A stretch of 64,000 bases of DNA, taken from Bacteroidota bacterium (GTDB lineage Bacteria; Bacteroidota; Bacteroidia; AKYH767-A; JAHEYN01). Positions 51,437-60,698 of the stretch are shown one piece after another (the stretch's first letter is position 1; every line of letters begins with the position of its first letter). Below the pieces are notes generated by a model. The model was not told where the DNA came from. It worked only from the letters and a program-made list of their open reading frames with translations, and did no database searches. The stretch is from contig JAHEYN010000009.1 of the NCBI GenBank assembly GCA_023251555.1, positions 1 to 64,000 on the forward strand. The letters are read 5' to 3'. The translations under genes were made by a program, and so were the position numbers.

Positions 51437-54064
51437 ATGCGCCGCTCCCTGAAGTATATATTATGGAGCTTCCCGGTGCTTGCATTTCTTATACTCGCCG
51501 GGGGCTGGGCTACGGTTTTTTTCTACGGAGATGAAATAAAACAGAAAATTGTCGCGGAACTGAACCGCCATCTTCATGCCGAAATAACAGTACGCGATAT
51601 ACATTTTTCTGTGTTCCGGCATTTCCCTTATGCCTCTGTTGAGTTCGAAGATGTCCTCGCCAGGGCCCCGTCCGGTGCGTTCTCCGAAGATACGCTGTTT
51701 GCCGTTCAGCGGCTTTTTTTTCTTTTAAACCTGAAAGATATTTATCACAAACAGTATAACGCCAGATCTCTGGTAGTGAAAAACGGGAAATTTAACCTTG
51801 AAATAAATAAGGATGGAAAGGACAACTACTCATTCTGGAATACAGGCATGGACACAGCTACCGGAAATTTTGCATTTTCCATCAATAAAATCCTGTTCGA
51901 AAATATAGCTGTCTCCTTCCATAACGAAACAATCGGGCAGTCATGGAATTTATATGTAGAGAATGCCCTTTCCGGCGGACGCTTCACCGAAGATTCGTTT
52001 TCGGTGGAAGGAAAATGCAGGGGTGTGATAAACCAGCTTATTATTGACCGGACAATATATGCAGAACACCTGCCCTTCGGCATGGAAATAAACATGGATG
52101 CAAATGCCGGCACAGGCACATACTCGATCAGGGAAGCAAATATCTCTGTGGCTAAACTGCCGCTCTCTGCAAAGGGAAACTTTCATTATATCCCCGGGAA
52201 CTCTGTGGCAGATATTGCCCTGGAAGCAAAAGGATGGAGCATTGAAAAGGTCTTTGCCCTCCTCCCCCCGAAATACAATGCCCCGCTGAAAAAATACCAC
52301 AGCAGGGGCGTATTTTATTTTACCATGCACCTGAATGGAATTATTAATGCACTGAACAATCCCTTGCTGGATATGCGTTTCGGCATCAGCGGGGGAGAAT
52401 TGTCTTTACCAGTCAGTAAAGCGAATCTTAAGAAGATCAATCTCACAGGAAATTATACAAACGGGATAAAACACAATCTCGCTACAAGCCGCCTTGATAT
52501 TAAAAATTTCTCTGCCACCCTCGGCGACAAGCCTCTTGAAACCATATTCACAATCAGCAACTTCGCGGATCCATGGATAGATATGCATGCCAGTGCGGAA
52601 TTTGACCTTCAGGACCTGCAACTTTTCTATACCAATGAAAATATTGAAACACTTGAAGGAAAGGGTAAGTGTAAATTCTCTTTTTCAGGAAGAAAAAATG
52701 ACTTGTCGGGCCTTGCGCTGCGTACAGGTACAATCAGGGCTTCAGGAGAAATTCTCTTAGCCCACGCTACCTGCAGGCTGAAAAATGATCCCCGTTCTTA
52801 CAGTGACTGGAATGCGGATTTTATTATTGAGAACAATAACTTAATGGCAAGGAATTGCAGCGGTCATATTGCTTCATGCGATTTTGATATTAAAGGGTCC
52901 TTCGGGAATTTTTTCTCCGCCCTCCTGCTTCCCGGAGAAGAACTTTCAGTGAATGCAGAAATACATGCCGGCCGCCTCGACCTGGATGAGTTGTTGCAAC
53001 CCGATGTGGCTGGACCCTCCGAAGGCCATGGCCTGCCTTTCCCTTATACAAAAGATGCTGCTGTGAAACTTACTGTCGGGGAACTGAAATATCACCGCTT
53101 CACTGCAAAAGATTTAAAAGGGGATATCAGCGTAAAGGACAAGACTATCAGCTTTAGCCCGTTTGTCATGAAATCAATGAATGGCACGGCCATCCTGCAG
53201 GGAACTATAGATATGTCCCGGAGCGACAGTATCCTTGTTGCCTGCGAGGGGAACTTTTCAAAGATTGATATCAGCAGGCTTTTTTATGAAACGGAAAACT
53301 TCGGCCAAGAAGTTATGACACATAAAAATATCAGGGGAACAGCTACCGGTAATCTCAGCTTCGCCTCAATATGGGCCCCCGGGTGGAAAATTGACCCGGA
53401 AAAAGTTTACGCCGCTTCGGATATACGCATAGACGACGGAGAACTTCTAGATTTTGCTCCCATGATGGCACTCTCCCGGTTTGTCAGGCTTCCCGAACTG
53501 AATGATATCCGCTTTGAAACACTTAAAAATCATGTGGAGATCAGGAAACAAAAAGTGTTCATCCCTTCTATGGAAGTTCACTCCACCGCGCTCAACCTCT
53601 CTATTGAAGGAGTGCACACCTTTGACAATGAGGTGGATTACAGGATTACCCTCCTGCTTGCAGAATTACTCGGGAAAAAGATAAAAAAGGAATCTGCTGA
53701 ATTCGGCGAAGTGAAAGATGATGGCCTTGGGCATACCCGTATTTTCCTTACCATGAAAGGGAAGGCGGATAATCCTGTATTCGCTTATGATAAAAAAGCA
53801 GCAGCAAAAAAGATAAAAACAGACATCGTAAATGAAAAGCAAACCATGAAGAATGTACTGAAAGAAGAGTTCGGATGGTTTAAAAATGACTCTACCCTTA
53901 GCGTAAAGGAACGCAAAAAAGAGGTCCTGCAGATTGACTGGGATGACTATAACAAAAAACATTCTTCCCCGGAAGACACTTTGCAGGAGGCTCCCGCGCC
54001 GCAAAAATCCCGGACAGAAAACAGGCGTAAAAAAGCCTTCGGCAAATTGTCCGGCGGGGAGTGA
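51437..54064 (+). CDS. AsmA-family protein
   Basis: An 875-residue AsmA-family protein: a short cytoplasmic start, one membrane helix (about 8-30, ILWSFPVLAFLILAGGWATVFF), then a long periplasmic region of repeated strands. The family start block IVAELNRHLHAEITVRDIHFSVFRHFPYASVEFEDV is clear, as is the C-terminal AsmA region ISRLFYETENFGQEVMTHKNIRGTATGNLSFASIWAPG. The family is related to bridge-like lipid transporters between the membranes. The last 60 residues are charged and probably disordered. A MITE-like palindrome follows. Confidence 0.9.
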   Translation: MRRSLKYILWSFPVLAFLILAGGWATVFFYGDEIKQKIVAELNRHLHAEITVRDIHFSVFRHFPYASVEFEDVLARAPSGAFSEDTLFAVQRLFFLLNLKDIYHKQYNARSLVVKNGKFNLEINKDGKDNYSFWNTGMDTATGNFAFSINKILFENIAVSFHNETIGQSWNLYVENALSGGRFTEDSFSVEGKCRGVINQLIIDRTIYAEHLPFGMEINMDANAGTGTYSIREANISVAKLPLSAKGNFHYIPGNSVADIALEAKGWSIEKVFALLPPKYNAPLKKYHSRGVFYFTMHLNGIINALNNPLLDMRFGISGGELSLPVSKANLKKINLTGNYTNGIKHNLATSRLDIKNFSATLGDKPLETIFTISNFADPWIDMHASAEFDLQDLQLFYTNENIETLEGKGKCKFSFSGRKNDLSGLALRTGTIRASGEILLAHATCRLKNDPRSYSDWNADFIIENNNLMARNCSGHIASCDFDIKGSFGNFFSALLLPGEELSVNAEIHAGRLDLDELLQPDVAGPSEGHGLPFPYTKDAAVKLTVGELKYHRFTAKDLKGDISVKDKTISFSPFVMKSMNGTAILQGTIDMSRSDSILVACEGNFSKIDISRLFYETENFGQEVMTHKNIRGTATGNLSFASIWAPGWKIDPEKVYAASDIRIDDGELLDFAPMMALSRFVRLPELNDIRFETLKNHVEIRKQKVFIPSMEVHSTALNLSIEGVHTFDNEVDYRITLLLAELLGKKIKKESAEFGEVKDDGLGHTRIFLTMKGKADNPVFAYDKKAAAKKIKTDIVNEKQTMKNVLKEEFGWFKNDSTLSVKERKKEVLQIDWDDYNKKHSSPEDTLQEAPAPQKSRTENRRKKAFGKLSGGE

Positions 54065-54122
54065 AAAAAACGACAGCAGGAACAAAACACCGGCAGGTAT
54101 TTATGTTCTCAAATAAAAGAAC

Positions 54123-54289
54123 TAGAAGCCATCTCAAAAATATGTTTCAGGCGTTTTCAAGTATTTTTTCTTCAGGCGAGGCATTTTTAGAAGCCCATAC
54201 TGGAAGGAGTCTGGGCAATAAAAATAACGAAGCATGATGGAAAAAGACGTCAGAAAATCAGACAAAAGATGTTTTTGAGATGGCTTCTA
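54123..54289. mobile_element. MITE-like palindromic element with 18-base perfect terminal inverted repeats
   Basis: The ends TAGAAGCCATCTCAAAAA (54123-54140) and its exact reverse complement (54272-54289) bound 167 bases. The interior is also an imperfect palindrome, with matched GCCCA/TGGGC and ATTTTTA/TAAAAAT blocks near the centre. The terminal bases are TA on both sides, which could be a duplicated TA target. There is no coding capacity, so it would depend on a transposase elsewhere. It lies between the convergent AsmA and biotin-carrier genes. Confidence 0.75.
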
Positions 54290-54300
54290 ATAAGGGTTCC

Positions 54301-54804
54301 TTAAGCTGTATTTTCTCCTGCCGCAATTACCAGCAGTATTGCATTCTTCTCCACCTTATCGCCCCGGGTAACACAAACTTTTTTCACTGTTCCCCCGGAA
54401 GGGGCTTTTAATATGTTTTCCATTTTCATGGCTTCAAGCAGCAGCAGGGAATCGCCCTTTTGAACCTGACCGCCCTCCTTTACTTTTACTTCAAGCACGA
54501 GACCGGGCATAGGGGCTCTCAGATCATAGGCTTTCGAAGCGGTCGTTTTATCCATTCCAAGCTGGCGCAATAATGCATCAAAATGATCCGTGGCTTTTGC
54601 AGTATACAATTCCCCGTTCACTTTTATGCGAAAAGTTTTCTCCGCGTGTACCGCCTCCACAATTTCCACAGTGTACGACTTTTCATTCCTGATAATATGA
54701 AGATAGCGGCTGTTTATTTCCCTGGTGTCAAGCCCGGGATGGCTGTTCCCGCTGGCCACCCGGTACTCCCTGTTATTAATATGTATCGTTATTTCCCTGC
54801 CCAT
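54301..54804 (-). CDS. biotin carboxyl carrier protein of an acyl-CoA carboxylase
   Basis: A protein of about 167 residues. The C-terminal 75 residues are a biotinyl domain: APMPGLVLEVKVKEGGQVQKGDSLLLLEAMKMENILKAPSGGTVKKVCVTRGDKVEKNAILL, where the lysine of AMKM carries biotin. The N-terminal half has strands and a linker, as in the stand-alone biotin subunits of propionyl- or methylcrotonyl-CoA carboxylases in this phylum. Carboxylase and carboxyltransferase genes are not adjacent. I chose the ATG at 54804, four bases after a TACATTTG box. It is divergent from the aminopeptidase, and its own start region overlaps that promoter zone. Confidence 0.9.
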   Translation of the reverse strand: MGREITIHINNREYRVASGNSHPGLDTREINSRYLHIIRNEKSYTVEIVEAVHAEKTFRIKVNGELYTAKATDHFDALLRQLGMDKTTASKAYDLRAPMPGLVLEVKVKEGGQVQKGDSLLLLEAMKMENILKAPSGGTVKKVCVTRGDKVEKNAILLVIAAGENTA

Positions 54805-54808
54805 ATCG

Positions 54809-54848
54809 CAAATGTAGCTTTTTATCCCGCCCACATTAATTATCTTTG
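54809..54848. promoter_or_regulatory. divergent promoter pair for the biotin carrier and the aminopeptidase
   Basis: TACATTTG on the minus strand (54816-54809) lies four bases before the biotin-carrier ATG. TATCTTTG on the plus strand (54841-54848) lies seven bases before the aminopeptidase ATG. The two boxes are 24 bases apart and point away from each other. -33 elements are poor for both. Confidence 0.45.
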
Positions 54849-54855
54849 TCCGGTA

Positions 54856-57513
54856 ATGATCCCTCCCAGACTCTTTTTATTTTTCCTGTTAATGCCTGTG
54901 CTCTTCTCCTGCCATACTCCCAGGCAGGCAGGCAATACGGCTCCCGGAACCGGGACGGAACCGGAACGGGAATATCGCTCTTCTGAAAAAAGAACAAATG
55001 ATATTGTCCATACACGCCTGGAAATCAGGCCCGACTGGGAAAAACAATACCTCTATGGCAAAGCCCTGCTCACGGTACAGCCTTATTTTTATTCCGCCGA
55101 CAGCCTAATCCTTGATGCCAAAGGGTTCGACCTCCGGAACGTGGCCCTCATCCCCGACTCTGGCTCCCATAACCCTGAACAGGCATTGACATACGTCTAT
55201 GACAGCCTCCGCCTGCATATAAAACTTGATAAAACTTACTATGCAGGACAGCAGTATAACATCCTCATAGAATATGTCGCCAGGCCGAATGAACTGAAAG
55301 TCAAAGGCAGCGAAGCTATTGAAGATGCCAAAGGATTATATTTTATTAACCCGGATGGCAAAGAGAATGACAAGCCCCGCCAGATATGGACTCAGGGAGA
55401 AACACAATCCAACTCCTGCTGGTTCCCGACAATTGACTCCCCCAACGAACGGATGACGCAGGAAATATATCTTACCGTAGATACACAATATGTTACACTA
55501 TCAAACGGGCTCCTCGAATATTCGCTCCTCAACAATGACGGAACCCGCACCGATTACTGGAAACAAAACCTTCCTGCTGCACCCTACCTTACAATGTTTG
55601 CTGTCGGAAAATTTTCCGTTATAAAAGATAAATGGAAGGATCTGGAGGTCAGCTATTATGTGGAACCCGGGTACGCCCCTTATGCAAAAAGTATTTTCGG
55701 CCATACCCCCGAAATGCTTGAGTTCTTCTCCGGCAGGCTTGGCGTGAACTATCCGTGGGAAAAATTTTCACAGATTGTTGTGCGCGACTATGTATCCGGC
55801 GCCATGGAAAATACTTCGGCAGTGATACACGGAGAATTTCTGCAGCGCACAAACCGGGAATTGCTCGACGAAACCAACGAAGACGTAGTTTCCCATGAGC
55901 TGTTTCACCATTGGTTCGGAGATCTTGTAACATGCGAGTCCTGGTCAAATCTGACCCTGAACGAGTCTTTTGCAACCTACGGGGAGTACCTGTGGAATGA
56001 ATATAAATACGGGCGCGAAGAAGCTGACTATGCCGCTAACGGAGATCTCTCCTCGTATCTCTATTCCTCTAAAACAAATGAAAAGCTTGTCCGGTTTTAT
56101 TATAATGACAGGGAAGATCTCTTCGATGTGATTTCCTACCAGAAAGGAGGCAGAATCCTGCACATGCTCAGGAAATACGTGGGCGACTCCGCATTCTTCG
56201 CCTCACTCAGGCTTTACCTGGAGAGCAATAAATTCAATACAGCCGAAGCTCACCAGCTCAGGCTTGCCTTTGAACAGGTTACAGGAGAAGACCTGAATTG
56301 GTTCTTCAATCAGTGGTTCTATGGCTCCGGGCACCCGGAACTTGTTATCAGTTATAACTATTCCGCCTCCCTGAAAAAAGAATTTCTTGTGATCCGGCAG
56401 CAGCAGGAACCCCTGTTCCGTCTTCCAATGGCTGTAGATATTTATAGCAACGGCAAACCCGTCAGACATTATATCACCGTTGCGCACCGCACTGATACAT
56501 TTTCCTTTGACCTCTCCGCCAGACCCGATCTCGTGAATGCGGATGCTGAAAAAATGCTCCTCTGCAAAAAAACAGAAAATAAGACCCCTGAAGAATGGGC
56601 ATACCAGTACCAGCACGCCCCTTTGTACCTCGACCGTTATGAAGCACTTGACCAGCTCTCTCCCGCCCCCATCTACCATTATAACAGGAAAACAAGTGAA
56701 TTTACAGCGCTGCCCAACACATCAGGGAATGACTCTCTGACAGAAGATATTATTGCAAAAGCCCTCGTGGACCCCTTCTGGAATATCAGACGCAAAGCGC
56801 TCCGCAGTATTAATGTAAAAACAGCCGGGAGCCAGGGAGTTAAAGAAAAAATCATTTCGCTGGCAGCCTCCGACCCAAAAGCATCAGTCCGTTCCGAGGC
56901 CATCCTCGTGCTGGCAAAGTATTTTGGGGGTGACTCTTCCCTCGCCACTCTTTATAAAAATGCCATCAATGACAGCTCTTACCATGTAATGGCCTCTGCC
57001 CTCCACGCATTGTTTTTGGCAAACCCCTCCATGGCTTTCCAGATGGCCCGATCAATCGAAAATGAGAAACAGCTTAATGTCGTTAAAGCCATCGCCGAGG
57101 TTTATGCCCGGGAAGGGACAGAAGAACAATTTGTTTTTTTTGAGAAAAATTTTCAACGCCTGAAACTGTCACAACAACAGGATTTGCTCCATTCTTATGT
57201 TCCGTTCCTGCTAAAATGCCTGCCTGAAACCACTATTAAGGGGATTAGTCCCATAGAAAATATGATCGCCCGGGGAAAGCGTCCCGAAATAAAAGAAGAT
57301 GGCATCAGGGCGCTTTACTACCTGAAAAACATGTTCGTGAAAAAAATTAAAGACGGGGGCGATAGAAAGAAAAACGAAATAGCGTCGGAAAAAGAGCAGG
57401 AGGGTGCCCGGAAAACCCTTGAAGCAATCAATGCCACTATTGCCCGCCTCCGCAAGGCAGAACAGGATCCTGTTGTGCTGATGTTATACAATTCACTGGA
57501 AAAAGCCCGATAG
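54856..57513 (+). CDS. M1-family metallo-aminopeptidase lipoprotein
   Basis: An 885-residue zinc aminopeptidase anchored as a lipoprotein (lipobox LFSC, Cys19). Catalytic features are GAMEN at about 314-318, HELFHHWFGD with the zinc motif at residues 347-351, and the third ligand Glu370 in NESFATYGE. The C-terminal region from about 600 has HEAT-like helical repeats (SRNIRRKALRSINV-type blocks). It would trim peptides at the cell surface or in the periplasm and could supply the peptide-binding lipoprotein. An upstream in-frame extension to 54583 runs antisense through the biotin gene and is rejected. Convergent with rnhA, 11 bases apart. Confidence 0.95.
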   Translation: MIPPRLFLFFLLMPVLFSCHTPRQAGNTAPGTGTEPEREYRSSEKRTNDIVHTRLEIRPDWEKQYLYGKALLTVQPYFYSADSLILDAKGFDLRNVALIPDSGSHNPEQALTYVYDSLRLHIKLDKTYYAGQQYNILIEYVARPNELKVKGSEAIEDAKGLYFINPDGKENDKPRQIWTQGETQSNSCWFPTIDSPNERMTQEIYLTVDTQYVTLSNGLLEYSLLNNDGTRTDYWKQNLPAAPYLTMFAVGKFSVIKDKWKDLEVSYYVEPGYAPYAKSIFGHTPEMLEFFSGRLGVNYPWEKFSQIVVRDYVSGAMENTSAVIHGEFLQRTNRELLDETNEDVVSHELFHHWFGDLVTCESWSNLTLNESFATYGEYLWNEYKYGREEADYAANGDLSSYLYSSKTNEKLVRFYYNDREDLFDVISYQKGGRILHMLRKYVGDSAFFASLRLYLESNKFNTAEAHQLRLAFEQVTGEDLNWFFNQWFYGSGHPELVISYNYSASLKKEFLVIRQQQEPLFRLPMAVDIYSNGKPVRHYITVAHRTDTFSFDLSARPDLVNADAEKMLLCKKTENKTPEEWAYQYQHAPLYLDRYEALDQLSPAPIYHYNRKTSEFTALPNTSGNDSLTEDIIAKALVDPFWNIRRKALRSINVKTAGSQGVKEKIISLAASDPKASVRSEAILVLAKYFGGDSSLATLYKNAINDSSYHVMASALHALFLANPSMAFQMARSIENEKQLNVVKAIAEVYAREGTEEQFVFFEKNFQRLKLSQQQDLLHSYVPFLLKCLPETTIKGISPIENMIARGKRPEIKEDGIRALYYLKNMFVKKIKDGGDRKKNEIASEKEQEGARKTLEAINATIARLRKAEQDPVVLMLYNSLEKAR

Positions 57514-57524
57514 AAGCCCGTCCC

Positions 57525-57974
57525 TCATTGTTCATATCCTCTGTCCTCCTCTAAATGTCTTCCCTGAGCCGCCTGTACGGCAAGCATATCGCAATGTTCA
57601 TTTTCGGGATTGTCATTATGCCCTTTTATCCAGGTAAATTTTACCCGGTGCCTGGGATAAATTTTCAGGAACCGCTTCCATAAATCAGCATTTTTCTTAC
57701 CTCTGAAATCTTTTTTCTCCCACCCGAATACCCACCTCTTCTCAACCGAATCAACAACATATTTGGAGTCGGAATAGATGACTACCTGCTGCCCTTCCTG
57801 CTTCAGCGCCTCCAGCCCTTCAATAACACTAAGCAACTCCATGCGATTGTTAGTGGTAAGCCTGAACCCTTTTGAGAGTTCTTTCCGGTGATGCCCCGAA
57901 ATCAACACTACGCCAAATCCGCCAGGACCCGGGTTTCCACGGGAAGAACCATCAGTGTACATAATAGTTATCAC
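57525..57974 (-). CDS. rnhA: ribonuclease HI
   Basis: A 149-residue RNase HI, which cuts the RNA strand of RNA-DNA hybrids. The catalytic acidic residues are Asp8 (YTDGSSRGNPGPGG), Glu46 (NRMELLSVIEGL), Asp69 (YSDSKYVVDSV) and the terminal Asp in NEHCDMLA. The substrate-handle region (KRWVFGWEKKDFRGKKNADLWKRF) is present. Its ATG overlaps the purN stop (ATGA), so the two are co-translated. Confidence 0.97.
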   Translation of the reverse strand: MITIMYTDGSSRGNPGPGGFGVVLISGHHRKELSKGFRLTTNNRMELLSVIEGLEALKQEGQQVVIYSDSKYVVDSVEKRWVFGWEKKDFRGKKNADLWKRFLKIYPRHRVKFTWIKGHNDNPENEHCDMLAVQAAQGRHLEEDRGYEQ

Positions 57975-58534
57975 CTGCTTAGAAGTTTTTCTATTACCTG
58001 AGGATAATAACGGTGTTCGAGCTTCCTGATTTTCTCAGCAAGACTCGCAGGAGTGTCCGCTGCATCAACAGCACAACGCTTCTGCATTATTATTTCCCCG
58101 GCATCAAAATGCTCATTCACAAAATGAATGGTAATCCCTGATTCTTTCTCCCCGGCAGCTATCACAGCCTCATGCACCTTTAATCCATACATACCTTTCC
58201 CTCCATACAGGGGAAGAAGAGAAGGATGAATGTTGATGATTTTCCCCCGGAATTGCTTTACCATCTCCCCGGGGAGAAGCCAGAGAAAACCTGCAAGCAC
58301 AATAAGATCGGGCTGGATCGTCCCAAGGATCGCCCCGGTGACCCCGGAGTTAAATTCTTCTCTCCCGAAAACAATCGTCCTGAGACCTGCCTCTCTGGCC
58401 TTCCCGATAACCCCCGCAGCAGAATTGTTGCTGAATACCGCTACTACCGCCACCTCAGCCCTTCCGTGGAAATAACGCATGATAGCCTCTGCGTTGGTCC
58501 CCTCCCCCGAAGCAAATAAGACAACTTTTTTCAT
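57971..58534 (-). CDS. purN: phosphoribosylglycinamide formyltransferase
   Basis: A 187-residue PurN, which uses 10-formyltetrahydrofolate to formylate GAR in purine synthesis. The catalytic triad is Asn101, His103 (NIHPSLLPLY) and Asp144 (HFDAGEII), and the phosphate-binding start is LFASGEGTNAEAI. The ATG at 58534 gives the family N-terminus; the longer frame to 58555 is not conserved. It is the first gene of a two-gene unit with rnhA. Confidence 0.95.
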   Translation of the reverse strand: MKKVVLFASGEGTNAEAIMRYFHGRAEVAVVAVFSNNSAAGVIGKAREAGLRTIVFGREEFNSGVTGAILGTIQPDLIVLAGFLWLLPGEMVKQFRGKIINIHPSLLPLYGGKGMYGLKVHEAVIAAGEKESGITIHFVNEHFDAGEIIMQKRCAVDAADTPASLAEKIRKLEHRYYPQVIEKLLSR

Positions 58535-58610
58535 GCGGCTTCCCCTGAAATGCAAGGCTAAAAATAAATCAAAAAGCTGAGGTATCGGATGGTGAAGGAG
58601 AATTTTCTCC

Positions 58611-58640
58611 TTGGGAATATCCCTTTATTTGTTACCTTTA
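58611..58640 (+). promoter_or_regulatory. candidate promoter five bases before the secreted-protein ATG
   Basis: TTG (58611-58613), a 19-base spacer and TACCTTTA (58633-58640; the last base departs from TAnnTTTG). The ATG at 58646 follows after five bases. Confidence 0.4.
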
Positions 58641-58645
58641 CAACA

Positions 58646-59896
58646 ATGAAAAAATTCATCTTCTCTATACTGCCCCTCTTCTTTATGTCTGTTTTAATGG
58701 CTCAGAATCTTGTTCCAAATGCAAGTTTCGAGTCTCTCTCTTCATGCCCCTGCAATACCTGCACCGGAAACATAGGAAATGCTACCGGCTGGGCCGGGCC
58801 TACCCCTGCCACCTGCGGAGACCTCTTTAATACCTGCGTGGTTTCTGCTCCCGCTCTTGAAGGGGTTCCTGCCAACGGCTTCGGGAATCAAAGTCCTAAT
58901 ACAGGAAACGGATACGCCGGCATCTCTACCTATTGTGAAACAGGCCTGTACCGCGAGTATATTATGTCCACCCTGTCCTCCGCACTCGTTGCAGGAACTT
59001 CTTATGACATTATTTTCCACGCCAGTCTGGGCGACCTGTACAGGGATGGGATAAAAGAACTCGGCGCATACCTTTCCCCCTCAATTCCAACACCGGGGGT
59101 CGGCGGGCTCATCACCCCTTCCGGCTCTTACCCCCTCTTTGAAAATAGTTCCGCTTATGTCACTGATAAAACCAACTGGGTTCAGCTCAGCGGGTCCTTT
59201 ACTGCAACCGGGGGAGAACAATACCTCATCATCGGAAACTTCCGGAATGACGCATCTACCTCCTGGACTAATGTCGGAAGCGGATCTTCCATATATGCTT
59301 ATTATTACATTGATGACGTAAGCCTTATACCAAGCTTCCTTCCGGTATCCCTGATAGATTTCGAAGGGCATTACACGGGATCCGGAATCCGCTTGTCGTG
59401 GGAAACGCTTTCCGAAACCAATAATGATTATTTCGGGATCGAACGAAGTATCAATGGATCTTTGTTTGAATCCGCTGGAAAAGTTGCCGGGGCGGGCAAT
59501 TCCACCTCTCCTCATCATTACTCTTATATTGATTCTCCCCCCGCAAACGGAAGCGGCCATGTATACTACCGCCTTAAACAGTCAGACTTTAACGGCCATG
59601 CTGTTTATTCCCGTATAATCGAGGTACAGCCTCCCCAGGCTCCTTTAACCCTTAAAATGATTGCTGCATCCCCCGGTGAAATTAAAATCGCTTTTTATGC
59701 TGAAACTTTCGCCACTCTTACACTGAATATCACAGGAATGACAGGTCAGAAAACTTCATCTGTAATAATACAGGCAACCGAAGGGAATAATGAACAATCC
59801 GTTAATACGGCTTTCCTTGTCCCGGGGGTTTATTTTATCCAGCTCCATGGATCTTCCTCGAACTCAGGAGTTCTGAAATTTGTGAAAGAAAAATAA
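58646..59896 (+). CDS. secreted protein with type IX-type sorting tail
   Basis: A 416-residue secreted protein. The signal peptide is FIFSILPLFFMSVLMAQ. The mature N-terminus, NLVPNASFESLSSCPCNTCTG, is a common start in Bacteroidota surface proteins with a carbohydrate-binding-like beta fold of about 200 residues. A linker (LPVSLIDFEGHYTGSGIRLSWETLSETNNDYFGIERS) leads to a fibronectin-like domain, and the protein ends LVPGVYFIQLHGSSSNSGVLKFVKEK, the shape of a type A C-terminal sorting domain. It is a plausible cargo of the SprA translocon. The ligand is unknown. Confidence 0.87.
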   Translation: MKKFIFSILPLFFMSVLMAQNLVPNASFESLSSCPCNTCTGNIGNATGWAGPTPATCGDLFNTCVVSAPALEGVPANGFGNQSPNTGNGYAGISTYCETGLYREYIMSTLSSALVAGTSYDIIFHASLGDLYRDGIKELGAYLSPSIPTPGVGGLITPSGSYPLFENSSAYVTDKTNWVQLSGSFTATGGEQYLIIGNFRNDASTSWTNVGSGSSIYAYYYIDDVSLIPSFLPVSLIDFEGHYTGSGIRLSWETLSETNNDYFGIERSINGSLFESAGKVAGAGNSTSPHHYSYIDSPPANGSGHVYYRLKQSDFNGHAVYSRIIEVQPPQAPLTLKMIAASPGEIKIAFYAETFATLTLNITGMTGQKTSSVIIQATEGNNEQSVNTAFLVPGVYFIQLHGSSSNSGVLKFVKEK

Positions 59897-59920
59897 ATGG
59901 TTTTTTAAGTTTGCTCCTGT

Positions 59921-60610
59921 TCAGACAAACTTCAGTTTATCCATCAGTAATTTTTTGCACGACCGGCTCACGGGGATAACCTGGTTGTTCATAATTACGC
60001 TGTTATCCTCTATCTTGGATATCTTATCCAGCCTGATAATGTATGAGTTATGAACTCTCATGAAGGTACTTACGGGAAACTCCTTCTCCATATTCTTCAT
60101 GGTATTATGCACATGATAATCTTTTAAAGGCGTATGTATGGTAACATAATTCTCAAGGGCCTCAATGTATAGAATATCTTTGGTGTTGACTTTCACATAC
60201 GAACCGCCTGATTTAAGGAATACATCCCAATCGGAGTTCTCATACGAAAACTTTTTCTCATGGAACTGGCTGGCTTTTATAACTGCCTTTGCAAATCGGC
60301 TATACTTAATCGGTTTGAGAAGAAAAGCCGTAACATTATAATTAAAAGCGTTCAGGGCATATTTGCTTTCGGAGGTCATTATTATAACCTGGGGCAGAGT
60401 CTCATCAAACGCTTTCAAAAAATCCAGCCCATCCATCTCGCGCATATCGAGACCAAGAAATATAATATCAATTTTATCGCTCAGCATTATCTGGAGTGCC
60501 TCTGTACAGCTGGAACATGTTTTAACAAGTTCAAGAAAAGGAACCTTCTGCATTAATTCGCGCAGAGACACATTGGCAGCAGGATCATCATCAACAATAA
60601 GACACCGCAT
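59921..60610 (-). CDS. LytTR-family response regulator lacking the phospho-acceptor Asp
   Basis: A 229-residue protein: a receiver domain (1-115) followed by a LytTR DNA-binding domain (about 128-229: VKVNTKDILYIEALENYVTIHT, and FMRVHNSYIIRLDKI). The acidic pocket Asp7-Asp9 and a later KP (LLKPIKYSRF) are present. The strand that normally reads FLDxxMPxMDG reads FLGLDMREMDG, so the phosphorylated aspartate is Gly53. An Asp at 55 is two positions off. It is therefore probably a phosphorylation-independent regulator. No histidine kinase is adjacent. The gene just downstream is the convergent secreted-protein gene. Confidence 0.92.
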   Translation of the reverse strand: MRCLIVDDDPAANVSLRELMQKVPFLELVKTCSSCTEALQIMLSDKIDIIFLGLDMREMDGLDFLKAFDETLPQVIIMTSESKYALNAFNYNVTAFLLKPIKYSRFAKAVIKASQFHEKKFSYENSDWDVFLKSGGSYVKVNTKDILYIEALENYVTIHTPLKDYHVHNTMKNMEKEFPVSTFMRVHNSYIIRLDKISKIEDNSVIMNNQVIPVSRSCKKLLMDKLKFV

Positions 60611-60698
60611 ACTTTAATTAATATTTATAAGTTTAAAGCACCCTGTCCCAACTGCTACTTTAATTGCTTTGTCAAAAGCATCGATCATTTGCATGATA

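Noticed and set aside
54583..54855. N-terminal extension of the M1 aminopeptidase frame
   Set aside because: It runs antisense through the biotin-carrier gene. The ATG at 54856 gives a proper lipoprotein signal peptide.
59897..59935. Inverted repeat AAGTTTG/CAAACTT as a terminator between the secreted-protein and LytTR genes
   Set aside because: The stem is weak, the loop is long, and no T-run follows on either strand.
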